DNA of 64,000 nucleotides. It comes from Eledone cirrhosa (Eukaryota; Mollusca; Cephalopoda; Octopoda; Eledonidae). Under the pieces are notes generated by a model. That model was not told the DNA's origin. It ran no database searches and saw only the letters and a program-made list of their open reading frames with translations. Position numbers and translations under genes: made by a program. Below, in pieces: positions 11,851 to 24,273 of this stretch. The stretch is from the NCBI GenBank assembly GCA_964016885.1, contig OZ024743.1:17222999-17286998 (forward strand), written 5' to 3'. How positions within the stretch are numbered: position 1 is the stretch's first letter; each line of letters starts with the position of its first letter.

Positions 11851-13060
11851 TAAGTGTCGATTTACCGAACATTTATTATGATGCTCGGTGTGTTTGTAAG
11901 CAAACATCCCGAATTAAACCATCGTTGCCCCTTTGTTAAACACTGACAAAGGAACGATGTACTAGTTTCAAGCTTATTAAAGGTTAAAATTAATTAGAAG
12001 GCAGTTAGGTTAAATTTTAGGAATTCAAAATTAAAATTGAATGTTTAAAAATGCAGGTGAAGTACCGTAAGCAAGGCAATCACCAATTATAAAGACCAAT
12101 TCCGTTAATAATTCTAATTTTAGAGTTGTGTAAACAAATAACATAATTTAGTTAAGCTGAGTCACTACACGCTTTGGGTTCCTCTCGTGTTCAATGTTTT
12201 ATTCCTATGGAATATATAAGTAATATGGTACGATGGTTAACAACAACTGAAACAGATCTACCTCAATAAATCCAGGGCCTAAATACCTACTGACTTCGAG
12301 CGCAGCTAGAAGTGTCTTCACTGTCAGGTGATGTCGTAATGTATGCCTAGTTATCCACACTAGTGTAGTTAATTATAAACTCGAGAATTATCCAAACTGA
12401 AGCCAGGCAGGATTTAATGAGCCATGCAAACCTATACAAAATACCTAGCTTCCTCTAGGTTCGACCAGACGGTCATTCTTGGATTCCTATTGGATGTAAT
12501 CAACACAGACAAGATAAATACATTCAAACCAGGCTATCACTATACTATGAAAATCGTATCGTATTTTATACAGCAAGTGTATTTTATTGAATAAATATAG
12601 ATATAATTAATGGTAAATATGCGAAAGAGATCGCGAAACGTATTTAAATGAAAGTAAAATATATCGGGGATATAGAGAGTAAAAGTATCTAGGTAAAAGA
12701 TGAGTAAAATATCTAGAAAAAAGCTAATCGCAAGCATATGCAGTATGGGAGTTAAATATATGAAATTCAAAAATATATAAAAAATAATATATAGGAATAC
12801 ATAACAACAAATTATGTGTAACATATAAACAAAAACACAGCAAAGATTAAAAATATGTAAAGTTTAAAAAGAGTGAAGTTTAAAAATAAAAAATTAAGTT
12901 TAAAACAATATAGTTTGAAATACAAGTAGAAGAGATATTTAATTTGTTGGAAATCCAACAAATATAAGTACTTATAACGGATTTAGAGCATTCGATAGAT
13001 TTCTGGAGTAAATATTCAATGATATTAAATAACTGGAAACTATATTTATAAAACCATATT

Positions 13061-13124
13061 TATTCTATTATATATATTTCAAGGGTACCAAACAGCTTTG
13101 GTACGCTTTCATCAGATAACATAG
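13061..13124 (-). ncRNA. Hammerhead ribozyme, A/U stem III family (copy 2)
   Basis: Minus strand: core CUGAUGA is 13115-13109. Stem II is AAG with CUU, then a C-C mismatch, then eight pairs GUACCAAA with UUUGGUAC and loop GCUG. GAAA is 13080-13077, stem III AUAUAUAU with A17 follows, then stem I AUAGAAUA (13068-13061), which pairs seven of eight bases with the strand before the core. This is the strongest stem II of the family. Confidence 0.72.
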
Positions 13125-13263
13125 AAAGAGTGTTTTATAAAGGTTGACATAGCCAAAGAAAACCATACCTTATCAGTTGAATAATCCTTGGGTAGTCAAG
13201 GATTATTCAACTGATAAGGTATGATTTTCCATGGCTAAGCCGAAATTTATAAAACACTGTTTG

Positions 13264-13326
13264 TATTTTATCTGATGAAAGTGTACGAAATTTTTTTGGT
13301 ACCCTTGAAATATATATAATAGAATA
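13264..13326 (+). ncRNA. Hammerhead ribozyme, A/U stem III family (copy 3)
   Basis: Stem I UAUUUUAU (13264-13271) pairs with AUAGAAUA (13319-13326), eight pairs with one G-U. Core CUGAUGA is 13272-13278. Stem II is AAG with CUU and GUAC with GUAC, separated by a U-C mismatch. GAAA is 13307-13310. Stem III is AUAUAUAU, H17 is A13318. It mirrors copy 2 in the opposite arm of the foldback. Confidence 0.72.
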
Positions 13327-13552
13327 AATATGGTTTTATGAATATAGTTTCCATTTATTTAATATCATTGATTAGTTTGACATACATATAGTTTAATGAA
13401 TATAGTTTGAAAAGAATACCATACAATAAAAGGATATAGCAATAAAGGTGATACCAGGGAGATGGTACGAGCAGTGAACGTTTACGTACGTACCTAGAAG
13501 CCAAAAGCTATAATTGTAAAATTCATTCAGCATAAGGTATAAGGCATAATGA

Positions 13553-13573
13553 TGTATATATATATATATACAT

Positions 13574-13630
<57 letters not shown>
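13553..13630. repeat. (TA)n microsatellite
   Basis: TA units with a short CATACACACACA break at 13571-13582. Confidence 0.9.
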
Positions 13631-13637
<7 letters not shown>

Positions 13638-13763
13638 AAATGAAGTAATTCCGTCGGAAAAGTCCAGGAAAAAAGAGTGCTCTATGTAAGCAACAGAGCT
13701 TAATTATTATTATGTAATAAACAACATAAGGCAATTATTCCATTTACCAGTGGTTTATTACAT

Positions 13764-13820
13764 AATAATATATATATATATAATACATGTTTATATATAT
13801 ATAATACATGTTTATTACAT

Positions 13821-13877
<57 letters not shown>
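13764..13877. repeat. (TA)n microsatellite with small direct repeats
   Basis: The tract contains repeated TACATGTTTAT and TTACATAATAATA units between TA runs, a sign of local slippage or duplication. Confidence 0.85.
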
Positions 13878-13878
<1 letters not shown>

Positions 13879-13979
13879 GTGGGGGCGGTGTATGTGTGTG
13901 TGCACGCACGCGTATGCGTGTACATATAAGCTTATATGTGTGTAATGTGTAATCATGTATGCATCTTCATTATAATAAT

Positions 13980-15320
13980 TTTAATTCATATTCCAAGCAA
14001 ATACATGAAATTGTGTTGCTTCGGTGAGAATTACAAACTGTTCCATACCTTCTTTGGTCTTCTCTTATTATAGGAATTATTTTTGATTTTAATACCGCAA
14101 TAAACGAACATGTCAATAATTTGTAAAATACAAAGACGTCAGCGTGGACGATAAGCACTTTTATTACTATAGGAGTGTGTTATAATGGAATGTGCTCTAA
14201 CATTAATATTAAGGTAGAATGGAATTAATGAATTGTAAATCACTTTCAACTATTATTAAAATTTTGTTTAAATTTTCATAATTTTTAAAAACTTACAATT
14301 ATGTATAGAACAATTGTTACAGTGTTGTCAATAACAAAATACTCAATATGATACTTTCTTCTGTGTAGAAGTAATTGATTGTTGTATTGTCCGGTTCTAT
14401 TTATAGGAAAATGTCTGTGTAGTCACTAATTTCGCAAAAGAGCAGATGTGCAGCCGTTTATAATGACGTCATTGATATCTTCTCTAGGAGCTGTTTGAAA
14501 TTGTTGAGATGTTGTACGTGAAATACATTAAAGTAATGCCTCTGGTGTGAATCAAGGATAAATCAAATGAAAAAAATTAAATGTATGTCATTACAAAACT
14601 TTGCTGATACCAAGCATAACAAGGATTCATGTATACGTTTAATAATATGTTATTGATTTATTTTTTCTCTATTTATATTAGCAAGGAAGATAATTCTCAA
14701 CCCCAACTTTAATTAAACATCAATATTTTCAAATGTGTTAGAAAAAACATTTCCAGGTATTGTGAATAAAAAAGATGTATTAGAAATATTTGCCCTGTAT
14801 ATAAAAAGTGCAGTCCTTCGAATGAATATATTCATATTTTATCAAAACCGTACACGCTTGATAAAGCAGCAACTAAATAACAACTATTTAAAGGTAAATT
14901 CATTTGAATGACGTTTAATTAAATTATATATTTATATATATAAATATATTTAAGGTAAGTAGGATTAAAGTCATTTTAACAGCATATACACCATTGGCAT
15001 ATGAAAATCGTTTCAAAAATTGATCAATCATAATGACCGGGGATCGATTTTCCCTCGATATCGTATCAGATAATCGAGTTTGTTTGATCAAAGAGACATC
15101 CACACTTTGATCATTCTTTGCACATATAAAGTTACATATAATCTCGATAGCTGATGAGATGTCGAGGAAGAGACACACACACATAAATACGCACACACAC
15201 ATATATATTTTTCCTACACCCCATTCCAGTCAAAAGCCATTGACAACCGTGTAATGACTTGCTATATTCAGTAAATTAATTAATAATTATGTAAATCTGA
15301 GTATTTCGAGTATTAATAAT
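13980..15320. other. AT-rich intergenic stretch
   Basis: No supported gene, repeat family or RNA seen. Short ORFs (60-90 codons) look like chance openings in AT-rich sequence. Confidence 0.5.
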
Positions 15321-15323
15321 ATC

Positions 15324-15468
15324 ATTCGATTCGTTTGGAATTAAGCAAGCAGCTTCTTAAGCCATATGAGTAGAATGATCTTGCTCTTGTTTTGGCATAA
15401 GAATGACGAGCTCATTCTACTCACATGACTTAAGTGATTGTATGCATTATTGCAAACGAATTGAATAT
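15324..15468. repeat. Imperfect inverted repeat (~145 nt hairpin)
   Basis: A left arm ending CTTAAGCCATATGAGTAGAA faces a right arm whose complement reads CTTAAGTCATGTGAGTAGAA; 20 of 23 positions match in the inner part (15357-15379 against 15411-15433). Weaker complementarity continues to ATTCGATTCGTTTG against ATTCAATTCGTTTG. The loop is ~31 nt. It could be a small foldback element or a hairpin RNA. Confidence 0.55.
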
Positions 15469-15479
15469 TGTTTTTACAT

Positions 15480-17540
15480 TTCTTGTATTCAGCCTTGTAG
15501 AGCGATAAAACTATTTGTTACTTAATTAATAATTTGTTTTGGCCTACATGTTTCTATAAATTCGTTCATTGCCCATTAGTTCTTCCTCTGATATTGAGGA
15601 AAAATGGTTAAATTGGCAAAATAAAATGTGATATCTTTGGTGGAAGTGGAACTATTGGAACTTATTGTAAAGTGGTAGTGTAAGTTATAAATGACTACAA
15701 TGAAAGGATTTTTATGAAAAAGTATGTACATTTAAGATTAAAATTGGAATTAGAATAAAAGGAAATAGGATACACAGATTATAGAGTATATGAAATAATA
15801 GGAAATATGAAGGTACTGCCGCTACCATTCTTTCCATTGTATTTTCAATCAATTAATCCTTTTCTTCGAGCAAGCCCTCCACTTTAAGGGTTCCATCTGT
15901 CCTCCTTAGTCTCCCCCATCTATGCTGTTTCTACTATTGGATGTTTAGTTCTTTTATGTTGTTCTGTTGAGCAAGCAGTTGAAACTCAAGAATAGCAGGT
16001 TTTAATATTTAACAATATACAAAAGTAAGTATGTGTAAACTATGTATATATCAACTTCTATTTTTGTGTTTGTTTCGATATGATCGACTAACCAGCTGTA
16101 AGGCATCCCTTTGGCTAATCCACCATATATTTACTGATACAAGTGAGTGAATATTAGACTCGAGAAATATGTACTGTATAATATGCTGAGTTAGTCCAGT
16201 GTGGTTGAAACGTGTTCTCTTCATCACTTAAAAATATGTATATTCTATAATTACCTTTCACAACTAGTGCGTTTAATTCGTAATCCATGCGTTTCTCTGA
16301 TTAGTCTCTATTAATCGCGGTTGACCTTTCACTATCCACGTTTGAAATCCTAATTAATTACTGTTTGGCTTATAGCTTCATCGAATACACATTAACGTGA
16401 TTATATATAGCCATGCCGTTAACACTTTTACTTAGCTCATATTACTTTAAAATTAATATGTTTTATGTTGATTTAAATTCATTGTTAATAATGAACTACC
16501 AATCGCATTCTTCATATCAAATTAGCAGCACCTTGGATTATTACAGCAAATAAACACGGTCCTAAATTTGATTTCTCTCTAAATTGTTTAGATCGTGAAG
16601 GTTGTAATACAGCGTGGGTCATAGACAATCTTTTCATGAGTATGCATTTCATATATTAGCTGCAGCTAAATCCGTTTGAGATTTAAGGACTAAACTGTTT
16701 AAAATGCGTAATCTGCCATGGCTTTTTTATTTCTAAACTTGCATTAATCTCGAAAAGATATCGAAATTGTACAGAGTGGAATTCAACGGATGTGCATTTT
16801 CGCGACAACATTGTTCATATTGTTTAATATAAAATATACACTTCTAATTTTCATAGGGGATGTATCAAACATTGTTATCCAAAAATGTGCTGTATATTTT
16901 ATGAGAATTCCTGAAAGGATAATGGCGATAAGTCTAATTAATTATTGGTCACAATGGCGAATTCAAATTCATGAGGGGTTCATGATAAACGACTTCAATG
17001 ATTTATAACGGATGATTAATATTTTATATATCCTCCAAACTAGATATCAAGAATATCCATGCAATCGTTTCCTGTTATTAGATGCAGAATTATTACAGGT
17101 GATAAAGGAAGTTTGTATTCTTGATATTAACGAGATTTAAATTATTCTAAGCATTACTAAGTTAAAGATGGTGTTCATATATATGAGAGGGAAGCCCATT
17201 TATATTAATCTAGCTTTTATAAATACAATTATGGTCTGGGAATCGAAGAGAACTACTGTATGGTCACGAAAAAAATAGGACACATATAACGGTCAATGCA
17301 CTGTATTGTAACAACTGACATTATTTGAAATATTTACACTATTTAACATATATAAAGTGTTACATTGTTTAAGCTGAATTTGTTAATGAAACAAACATTT
17401 GACAATTGTTTTGCATTTTGGAGTATATGCTCTCCAGAATAGGTTTAGTATTTAAAATGCAAACTCGTAGATGCAGTTTTCTAATTCAAATTTGATATGC
17501 TAACGAACATAGGGGTCAGCCTCTCAGAGCGAAATGAGAC
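15480..17540. other. AT-rich intergenic stretch
   Basis: No recognisable gene or repeat. The ~72-codon opening at 16790 shows no domain and is not supported. Confidence 0.5.
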
Positions 17541-17546
17541 AAACAT

Positions 17547-18027
17547 TTGACCTACATAGAATACATCAAACCCTTACGTACACATGTACCCATGGCAAAA
17601 CCAACGTGGGTTGATGACACACCCTTTCAACGTTCAAGTGCCCTAGATCTAGATGCAACCCAGAAAAATGTTCTTATTTCTAATCACATAATGCTTCCTG
17701 CGTACACCGTATGTCGTTGTGCATTACTGAGAGCTACACGTACATATGTTGCAAAGAAACGCCTTAATCGACCAAAGTCACCCGTTCATCGACATGACTG
17801 ATGCTGCTCAGCTACTCAATCAACATCGCCTTCCTTTCACACGTTGCGCAGTAAGACAGCATGACTTGAACAATCTTCGGACATATATATATCTGGCACC
17901 AAACATCCTAGCCTACCCGCTAAATGTTTTGGAGGGAGTGGCTGTCCCAGTATCAGCTCCGGAACCGCACTGCAAACATCATCAATTGGCGAAGACAGAC
18001 TTTAGCGAGCTGCAGTTGTCATATTAA
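17547..18027 (+). other. GC-richer island with two overlapping ORFs, unrecognised
   Basis: Two plus-strand openings overlap in different frames: 17547-17801 (84 codons) and 17746-18027 (93 codons). Base composition is clearly higher in GC than the flanks and the codons look varied rather than simple. I recognise no domain. A frameshifted retroelement or gene fragment would explain both the composition and the overlap. Function unknown. Confidence 0.3.
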
Positions 18028-18137
18028 ATATATTCTATATAATAAAGCCAACATTGGTTTATAGTATACTGTACCCTTTATTGTGGCCAAAGAAGAGATT
18101 AGTATAATAGTAATAGTAGCATTAGTATTATTTTATG

Positions 18138-18340
18138 CTGTCGATTGGTACCATTGATAGAGCGTTGAAATATATGATTTATGATATCGAGTTACGGCCG
18201 TTTACATTCTGAGTTCAGATCCTGCCTAGGTTAGCTTTGCCTTTCTTCATTACGGGATCGATAAAATAAAGTAACAATAATAACCTGGGGTCGATTTAAT
18301 CGACTCCCTCTAAAACATTGTTGAACTTTTAACTAAATCA
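18138..18340 (+). mobile_element. SINE copy, diverged, GGGTCGATTTAATCGACT subfamily
   Basis: Plus-strand SINE with head GTCGATTGGTACCATTGATA, B-box-like GAGTTCAGATCC, body TTTGCCTTTCTTCATTACGG and AAAATAAAGTA, then a palindromic GGTCGATTTAATCGACTCC block typical of a second cephalopod SINE type. Confidence 0.65.
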
Positions 18341-18375
18341 GAAAAAAAATGTTATTACCATCATTATTTTCACGT

Positions 18376-18538
18376 ATCAGTAGAGGGTCGGACGCCATGC
18401 TTTGACGCATAGTGTTACGGCCCTCGCCATTCTAAGTTCAAATCCCGTCGATGTAAACTTTGCCTTTCATCCTTACGTATTCGATAATGCACTGGATAAT
18501 TGCTGGCCTTGTGCCAAACTTAGAAACAATTATTTTCA
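18376..18538 (+). mobile_element. SINE copy
   Basis: Plus-strand copy with TCAGTAGAGGGTCGGACGCC head, GTTCAAATCCCGTCG B-box, TTTGCCTTTCATCCTTACG body, and tail GCTGGCCTTGTGCC then AGAAACAATTATT. An internal deletion removes part of the AAATAAAGTACC block. Confidence 0.8.
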
Positions 18539-18975
18539 CGAGGTAAACTCTCTATATGAATTATACACCTATTAAATCATATAACAGATGTGACGTAATC
18601 CCTAATCGACCGTAACTATTTCCGTAATTTATAGATTGTTCAGGATGTATAAAACATCGAAAGGGGATAAATCCTAAACTCTGATCTAATCCATTATTTT
18701 TTAACAATTTATAAAATGCATTGACAATGAACTTGGTGAAAGCATCATATATATTTTGATCATGTTATAAAGGGTCAGTAAAGCATACACATTTTGAACG
18801 CTGGAGTGTCAAATAATTTTCAGATAGATATAGGAAAAACGGAGATGATATACATATATATATATATATATGTTGTAGCTCTGATTCACATGAATCATCG
18901 AGCGCTTGCCACACATATCGGACGTTGATTTTCGTTAATTCCTGAGCTGAAATACGATTCTCGCTAATTTATATT

Positions 18976-18978
<3 letters not shown>

Positions 18979-19033
<55 letters not shown>

Positions 19034-19061
19034 TATGTGTGTATCATATGTATATCATATG

Positions 19062-19145
<84 letters not shown>
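18979..19145. repeat. (TA)n-(TG)n microsatellite
   Basis: TA units, a short interrupted centre, TA units again, then about 18 TG units. Confidence 0.9.
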
Positions 19146-19148
<3 letters not shown>

Positions 19149-19169
19149 ACATCTTCATCACTAGGATAG

Positions 19170-20350
19170 TTATTCTTTTTTATTGAGCGTTAATGTTTTC
19201 GTTGAAAAAAGAAAATTCCTAAAGTTTCATCATCTCTGAATTTGGATATATTTTCTGTTACCTTTTTGGCATGATCCCATAGAACTTCTTTGGTTTCAAT
19301 TGCAATATTTGTGTCCTTTGAACAGATAAACTCCATCAATTTGAAGTCAATATATATAACAAGCTTATATGAAATCCGTATTCTATTATATCACATTTTC
19401 TTTTATGTGTCTGAAAACTGTAGTCTCTTTTATTATATCTGCAGTTCAGGATCGAAGTTGATGTATGTACACTGATTGACCTCTGTATAGCTTTGTTAGT
19501 TAATAGCTTGCAATTGGTCAGAGATTATTCTTGAAATGTCTAGCAGAAAATTACTCATATTGAACACTCAATCTCCATTCTCATTTACACGCTTCTCATC
19601 ATAGATCCGATCCTCTTTAATATACATCATCAATCTAACGTATATAACTGCAAATGATAACGGTATATTACTTAAAAATAATCCACTTTAGCAACGTATT
19701 TGGTAGTATCTTATTTAAAACCCCTTCTTACTTTTTGCAATATCTCCCCGGTATATGTGTACCTGTGTAGCGTGTCCTTTCTGCTTATAAATTGTTTTTT
19801 TCAAATTTAGTTACTGATACTATTTCGTAGTAAATGTGCTTATACCAAAGCACATTCTTCAAAAGCTGCACCCACGCACCTTAGTATTATAAATCTTCAT
19901 CGCAGAGATATGGCTCATAATTTTATATCGATTCATATCTCTAATGTTTTTAGAGTAAATGCTAAAATATTTATGCCTAACTACAAGGTTTCATAACAGT
20001 AAACATTGTCAAAAAAGAAACTAATTTACTTTTTTTATCGAAATTGAAAATATATTATATACAACACGACGTCATTTTTATCCAAAATTATATCTATGAT
20101 ATACTCAATCTTCTTATCTGAGGACGGGCATTTGTTTTACATTCACATACTCACACCCACATACACACCACTATAAATATATATATATAATATTAAGGAT
20201 ACTACCTATGGTTATGTATATAATAAACTTTTTATAGTTATGTATATTTTAAACCTTAAACAGTGAAGGTCAATAATTTATTACTACCTTATTACCAGTA
20301 AGATAAATAGCTCCATATAATAACATCAGTTGTTCTACAGAGCAGTTATA
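19170..20350. other. AT-rich intergenic stretch
   Basis: Nothing supported beyond short chance ORFs. Confidence 0.5.
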
Positions 20351-20352
20351 TA

Positions 20353-20885
20353 GAATTCACAAGAATCAAAGCTATGTTCAAAGCATTTATTCACTTACAA
20401 TTGTTTCAGCCAAACCTAGGCTTGGTGTCTTCGGAGCATTTTTCAATGTTTGTACATATAATTGACCTCCTTTCCAACGCAAGAGACATACAGATACATA
20501 TATATATATTGATGTACAGTGGAGTGACATATATTATACTATACTATTTTTGTACAGCAATTCAAATTCAAGATAAAAATCAAAATCAAAATAAAAATTA
20601 AAATAAAAATTAAAATACATTCGGCAGATAACACAGATAATGCAGGAGGATAGTTTGATAGTCAGATCTAGTAGGTAGTGTATGCATTAGTTACACATGG
20701 AGCATGCAAGTGTGTCTCATTTATACGATTAATGGGTGGCAATAACTCTATGTCTCTTGCGTTGGAAAGGAGGTCAATTATATGTACAAACATTACAAAA
20801 TGCTCCGAAGACCTCAAACCTAGGTTTGGATGAAACAATTGTAAGTGAATAAATGCTTTGAACATAGCTTTGATTCTTGTGAATT
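20353..20885. repeat. Foldback element with ~137 bp inverted arms
   Basis: Left arm 20353-20490 and right arm 20749-20885 are inverted copies with few differences (outer end GAATTCACAAGAATC; inner end CAACGCAAGAGACATA). The ~260 bp centre holds a run of AAAATC/AAAATT units and no ORF with a domain. MITE-like or foldback; no transposase is present. Confidence 0.7.
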
Positions 20886-20889
20886 ATAT

Positions 20890-22370
20890 ATATATATATA
20901 TGAATTCTAAACAGAATCCCATAGTAACTTTAAAGCATTAGATTGGTCGCATTATTTGCGTTAGTGTGTGTGTTGCAATATGCCCGTTCGTGTGTACTTT
21001 CCCTAATTAAGATGTCAAATTTCGAAAATGGCTACAACGAGATTTCCGCTACTTTCAGGTATCTGCTGAAAAACACAAATTGTCTAAATATGCATACCCG
21101 CATAATGACTATTATACATGAAACAAATACTCTGACAGCACAAATGTATAATAGAAAACATATTCAATACACATATCAAGAAACAATACGTAGTGCTAGT
21201 GTCATGAAATAGTAAGCTAATATTTAAATAACAAATGATTTTTAGATTTATTACGCTTTTTTAAATTAACAACATTGAAATAAGTATGCATGTTTTCAAT
21301 TAAGTTTAGATATGTTTTAACAAATGTGTTATTCTCATTGTTTTAGATAAACGTTCACCTAGATAAAGTGTGCAAACACTGTTAACATAAAACAAGGCTT
21401 TATTTTTCTTTATTTGTGTCGTTACAGATATAGAATGTGTGTTGGTTCTTAATGAAATAATCACCTTATCGACGATTTCTTAAAAACAAGATGTTTCTAT
21501 ACAATTAATGTAAGTATAATAATTTACACACATGTACAACACTGTAAATTCAGTAACATAAACTTTTGAGATGTTATGTTCATAAAATAATCCTTATTTC
21601 ATTATTTGTACATTGTGTGATAGTTTATTACTGTACGTTCAAATCCTCTATAGATTTCATCTCTTCCTGTGATAACGCCCTACCTGAAAACACATGTAAT
21701 CCTACATGTTACCTTCATGGGTAATGGATCAAGAGAATGATGTCTAATAACAAAGTAATATGCACATGGCGCTGGATATTTCGATATTCTCACGCTTTAA
21801 TGTAGCATTAGCCTATAATTAAGAAATCATTTACATAAAGAAAAATGCGAAACAATTTCTTAAATATATACCTCTCCCACCAGCCTTTTTATACCTTTTC
21901 GAAAACAACTTCGTATTCACATAATTTGCTAGGAATAGGCCTTAAATCGTTTGAATATCTGAATAAATACGTTATCATATTTCCGTGTGCAGGGAAACAA
22001 CAAGACACAGTACAATGGCGATACCAAGTATAATCTTTACAATTTTCGTCATGTGTAGAAAAAACGTAATTGCCATTACTGATTAAATCAGCTCGAATAA
22101 CGTTGAAAGATGTCACACATCTTTCAAATTATTATGCGCAAAACAAAAACACGATTTAAGGCAAAACTAATTGATACAGCAAAAATAGTAGTAACAACAC
22201 GGAGATATCATTACCAACAAAAACAAGGTAACGTGTGACAAAAACACAATAGAATATGATAATCATAATAACGGTAATAATAAGAAAAAATGTAACCACG
22301 AGTGATTACAAAGAACGCAATTATGACGATGGTAGCAGCGAATTAAACAATTCCAACAAAACAATATCTC
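20890..22370. other. AT-rich intergenic stretch
   Basis: No supported gene. Chance ORFs of 62-89 codons show no domain. Confidence 0.5.
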
Positions 22371-22374
22371 CTTG

Positions 22375-22530
22375 AGACTGGAAAAAAGGAAGCTCATGAA
22401 AAAAGACAGCAACATGCTGATTTAAGTATCTCGGCTGAATCTCTTAAAAAGCAGTACAATAAATTAACCACATGAATATCTCCAGGCCCTGATGGAGATA
22501 TTATGACGTTTCACCACACGATACAGGCGG
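22375..22530 (+). pseudogene. R4/Dong-like LINE relic (small)
   Basis: Plus-strand translation gives EAHEKRQQHADLSISAESLK followed by ISPGPDGD. This matches, residue for residue in places, the region before the RT in the relic at 40.4-42.7 kb (DLSITVETLK, KSPGPDGVQG). The rest of the element is missing. Confidence 0.6.
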
Positions 22531-22740
22531 CTGCTTATATTGTCGAATGAAGAACTGTGGATACGTGCTTTTTTGCTATTGAGTTGTTCAAAGTTAGGTA
22601 TATTACTGTAGATGGGCAATCAGATAGACAGATGGAGTTACATATAGATAGGCAGACAATTAAGTTAGTAGGAACTAGAGAGAGACCTGTAAAAATACAG
22701 TCAGGTAGATAAATACATATATAGATGAATAGATACGCAC

Positions 22741-22741
<1 letters not shown>

Positions 22742-22786
<45 letters not shown>
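22742..22786. repeat. (TA)n microsatellite
   Basis: Pure TA units. Confidence 0.9.
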
Positions 22787-22790
<4 letters not shown>

Positions 22791-23015
22791 TTCAATAAAC
22801 AGGGGAGATAAAGCTGACAGAGCTCTGTTTCGTATTTGTTGGTACTTATCAAAGCTAAGTAATCCACCTGTTTGCTGAAAATGTAAAGTAAATGTGACTG
22901 TCACTACTCTAAAACAAAGCGCAAGGTCTTCAAAATGCTTTTAATTAAGCATACAGTGTATTGCAAAATACACTATATATACATTCATACATATATCGCT
23001 ATTTCAGAGCACCAA

Positions 23016-23020
<5 letters not shown>

Positions 23021-23074
<54 letters not shown>
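23021..23074. repeat. (TA)n microsatellite
   Basis: Pure TA units, next to a degenerate hammerhead-like segment. Confidence 0.9.
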
Positions 23075-23078
<4 letters not shown>

Positions 23079-23107
23079 AGATCAAAAGATGGTTAAAAGA
23101 GTTCCAA

Positions 23108-23196
23108 GTATTCTATTATGCGTATTTAAAAAAACAAATATCATCATGGGATCAAACAAATATCATATTTGCGATCTCATCAGATAAAATAGGAAG
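23108..23196 (-). ncRNA. Degenerate hammerhead-like segment
   Basis: Minus strand has stem I UAUUUUAU, core CUGAUGA, a GAUC/GAUC-closed hairpin and, further on, AUACGCAUA then AUAGAAUA that would pair with stem I. Where GAAA is expected the bases read UAAA, and stem II has extra sequence. It is probably a decayed member of the A/U stem III family. Confidence 0.35.
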
Positions 23197-23278
23197 ACAT
23201 GATATGAAACTTAAAAAACACTATATATATGGCGGGCCGAACCAGGTTGAGGGTAGCCGGACGGGTCTGAAAACTCCC

Positions 23279-23567
23279 CAGATGGTAAGTCACGGAAAGT
23301 GGATATTATTGGATTGTCAACAAGGAATTGTATATACGGCTCCTTATCTTGTAGAGCTATTTCTGTTCAGAAGAATTTTGGCTGCTATTTCTAGTTGTCG
23401 AAAACCTTTTCACGCCACTGAAACGAGACCGCTATCTTATGTAGACGCAACACGTGGTAACGGATAGTTGAAGATTTGATCTCGCCCTGTAAGCTCGAAT
23501 AGCTGGATTTATTATCAATTCCTTGTTGACAATCCAATAATATCCACTTTCCGTGACTTACCATCTG
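23279..23567. repeat. Foldback element with perfect 52-bp inverted arms
   Basis: Bases 23279-23330 and 23516-23567 are exact reverse complements over 52 bases (outer end CAGATGGTAAGTCACGG). The 185 bp centre is GC-richer than the flanks and has no recognisable domain. Perfect arms point to a young or recently homogenised element. Confidence 0.8.
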
Positions 23568-24047
23568 ATTAATTGGTGAAATATATTTCTTTAATGGGAT
23601 ATATACAAGGAATGTTAATCACCTTTAAAGGTAAATATTGCCTAAACTAGCTATGCGCGGTTACACGCAAGCTTGAATTATCTCCTGTGATTATTCATGT
23701 ATTTTTATATGTTAATCAATCTCTAGTTATTATAATATGCTCAGATGTATTTATCTTTGAGCTTAATTCTCAGGATTTATTGGCGCATGCTTTTTGTCAT
23801 GACACCCATGATTTCGATTTAGATTAAATTCATTTAATTGATTTATCTTAATTTTGGACTTAGATATATATATATGACAATATATATATATATATGACAA
23901 TATATAAACAACTATCTGGTTGTGGAACCAACCAACCCCAGAAATTAATAAATTTATAAATTTATTATAAATTTATTATAATAAATTGAAGTGAAAGCAA
24001 CTGGTGCGTGTGTTTCTTATTGACAACATGACCCTCACAAAGTATAA

Positions 24048-24084
<37 letters not shown>

Positions 24085-24145
24085 TATACACACACATATA
24101 CATATGTACGTATGGGTTATATGTGTGTGTATGTGAGTATATATA

Positions 24146-24222
<77 letters not shown>

Positions 24223-24236
24223 ATATATGTATATAT

Positions 24237-24272
<36 letters not shown>
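24048..24272. repeat. (TA)n/(TG)n microsatellite
   Basis: Compound TA and TG tract. It runs straight into the selenophosphate synthetase pseudogene, so one long ORF starting at 24004 is a chimera of microsatellite and pseudogene. Confidence 0.9.

Positions 24273-24273
<1 letters not shown>

Larger units (their letters stand above)
13031..13367. mobile_element. Foldback element with a hammerhead in each arm
   Basis: Two ~165 bp arms (13031-13196 and 13203-13367) are inverted copies with scattered differences, around a short centre GGTAGT. Each arm carries one hammerhead, pointing outward (minus in the left arm, plus in the right). Each arm then ends with the same segment (ATATGGTTTTAT, then AATATAGTTTCCA). 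That terminal segment also follows the PLE RT relic at 63.65 kb, which suggests inverted PLE pseudo-LTR ends. Confidence 0.75.
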
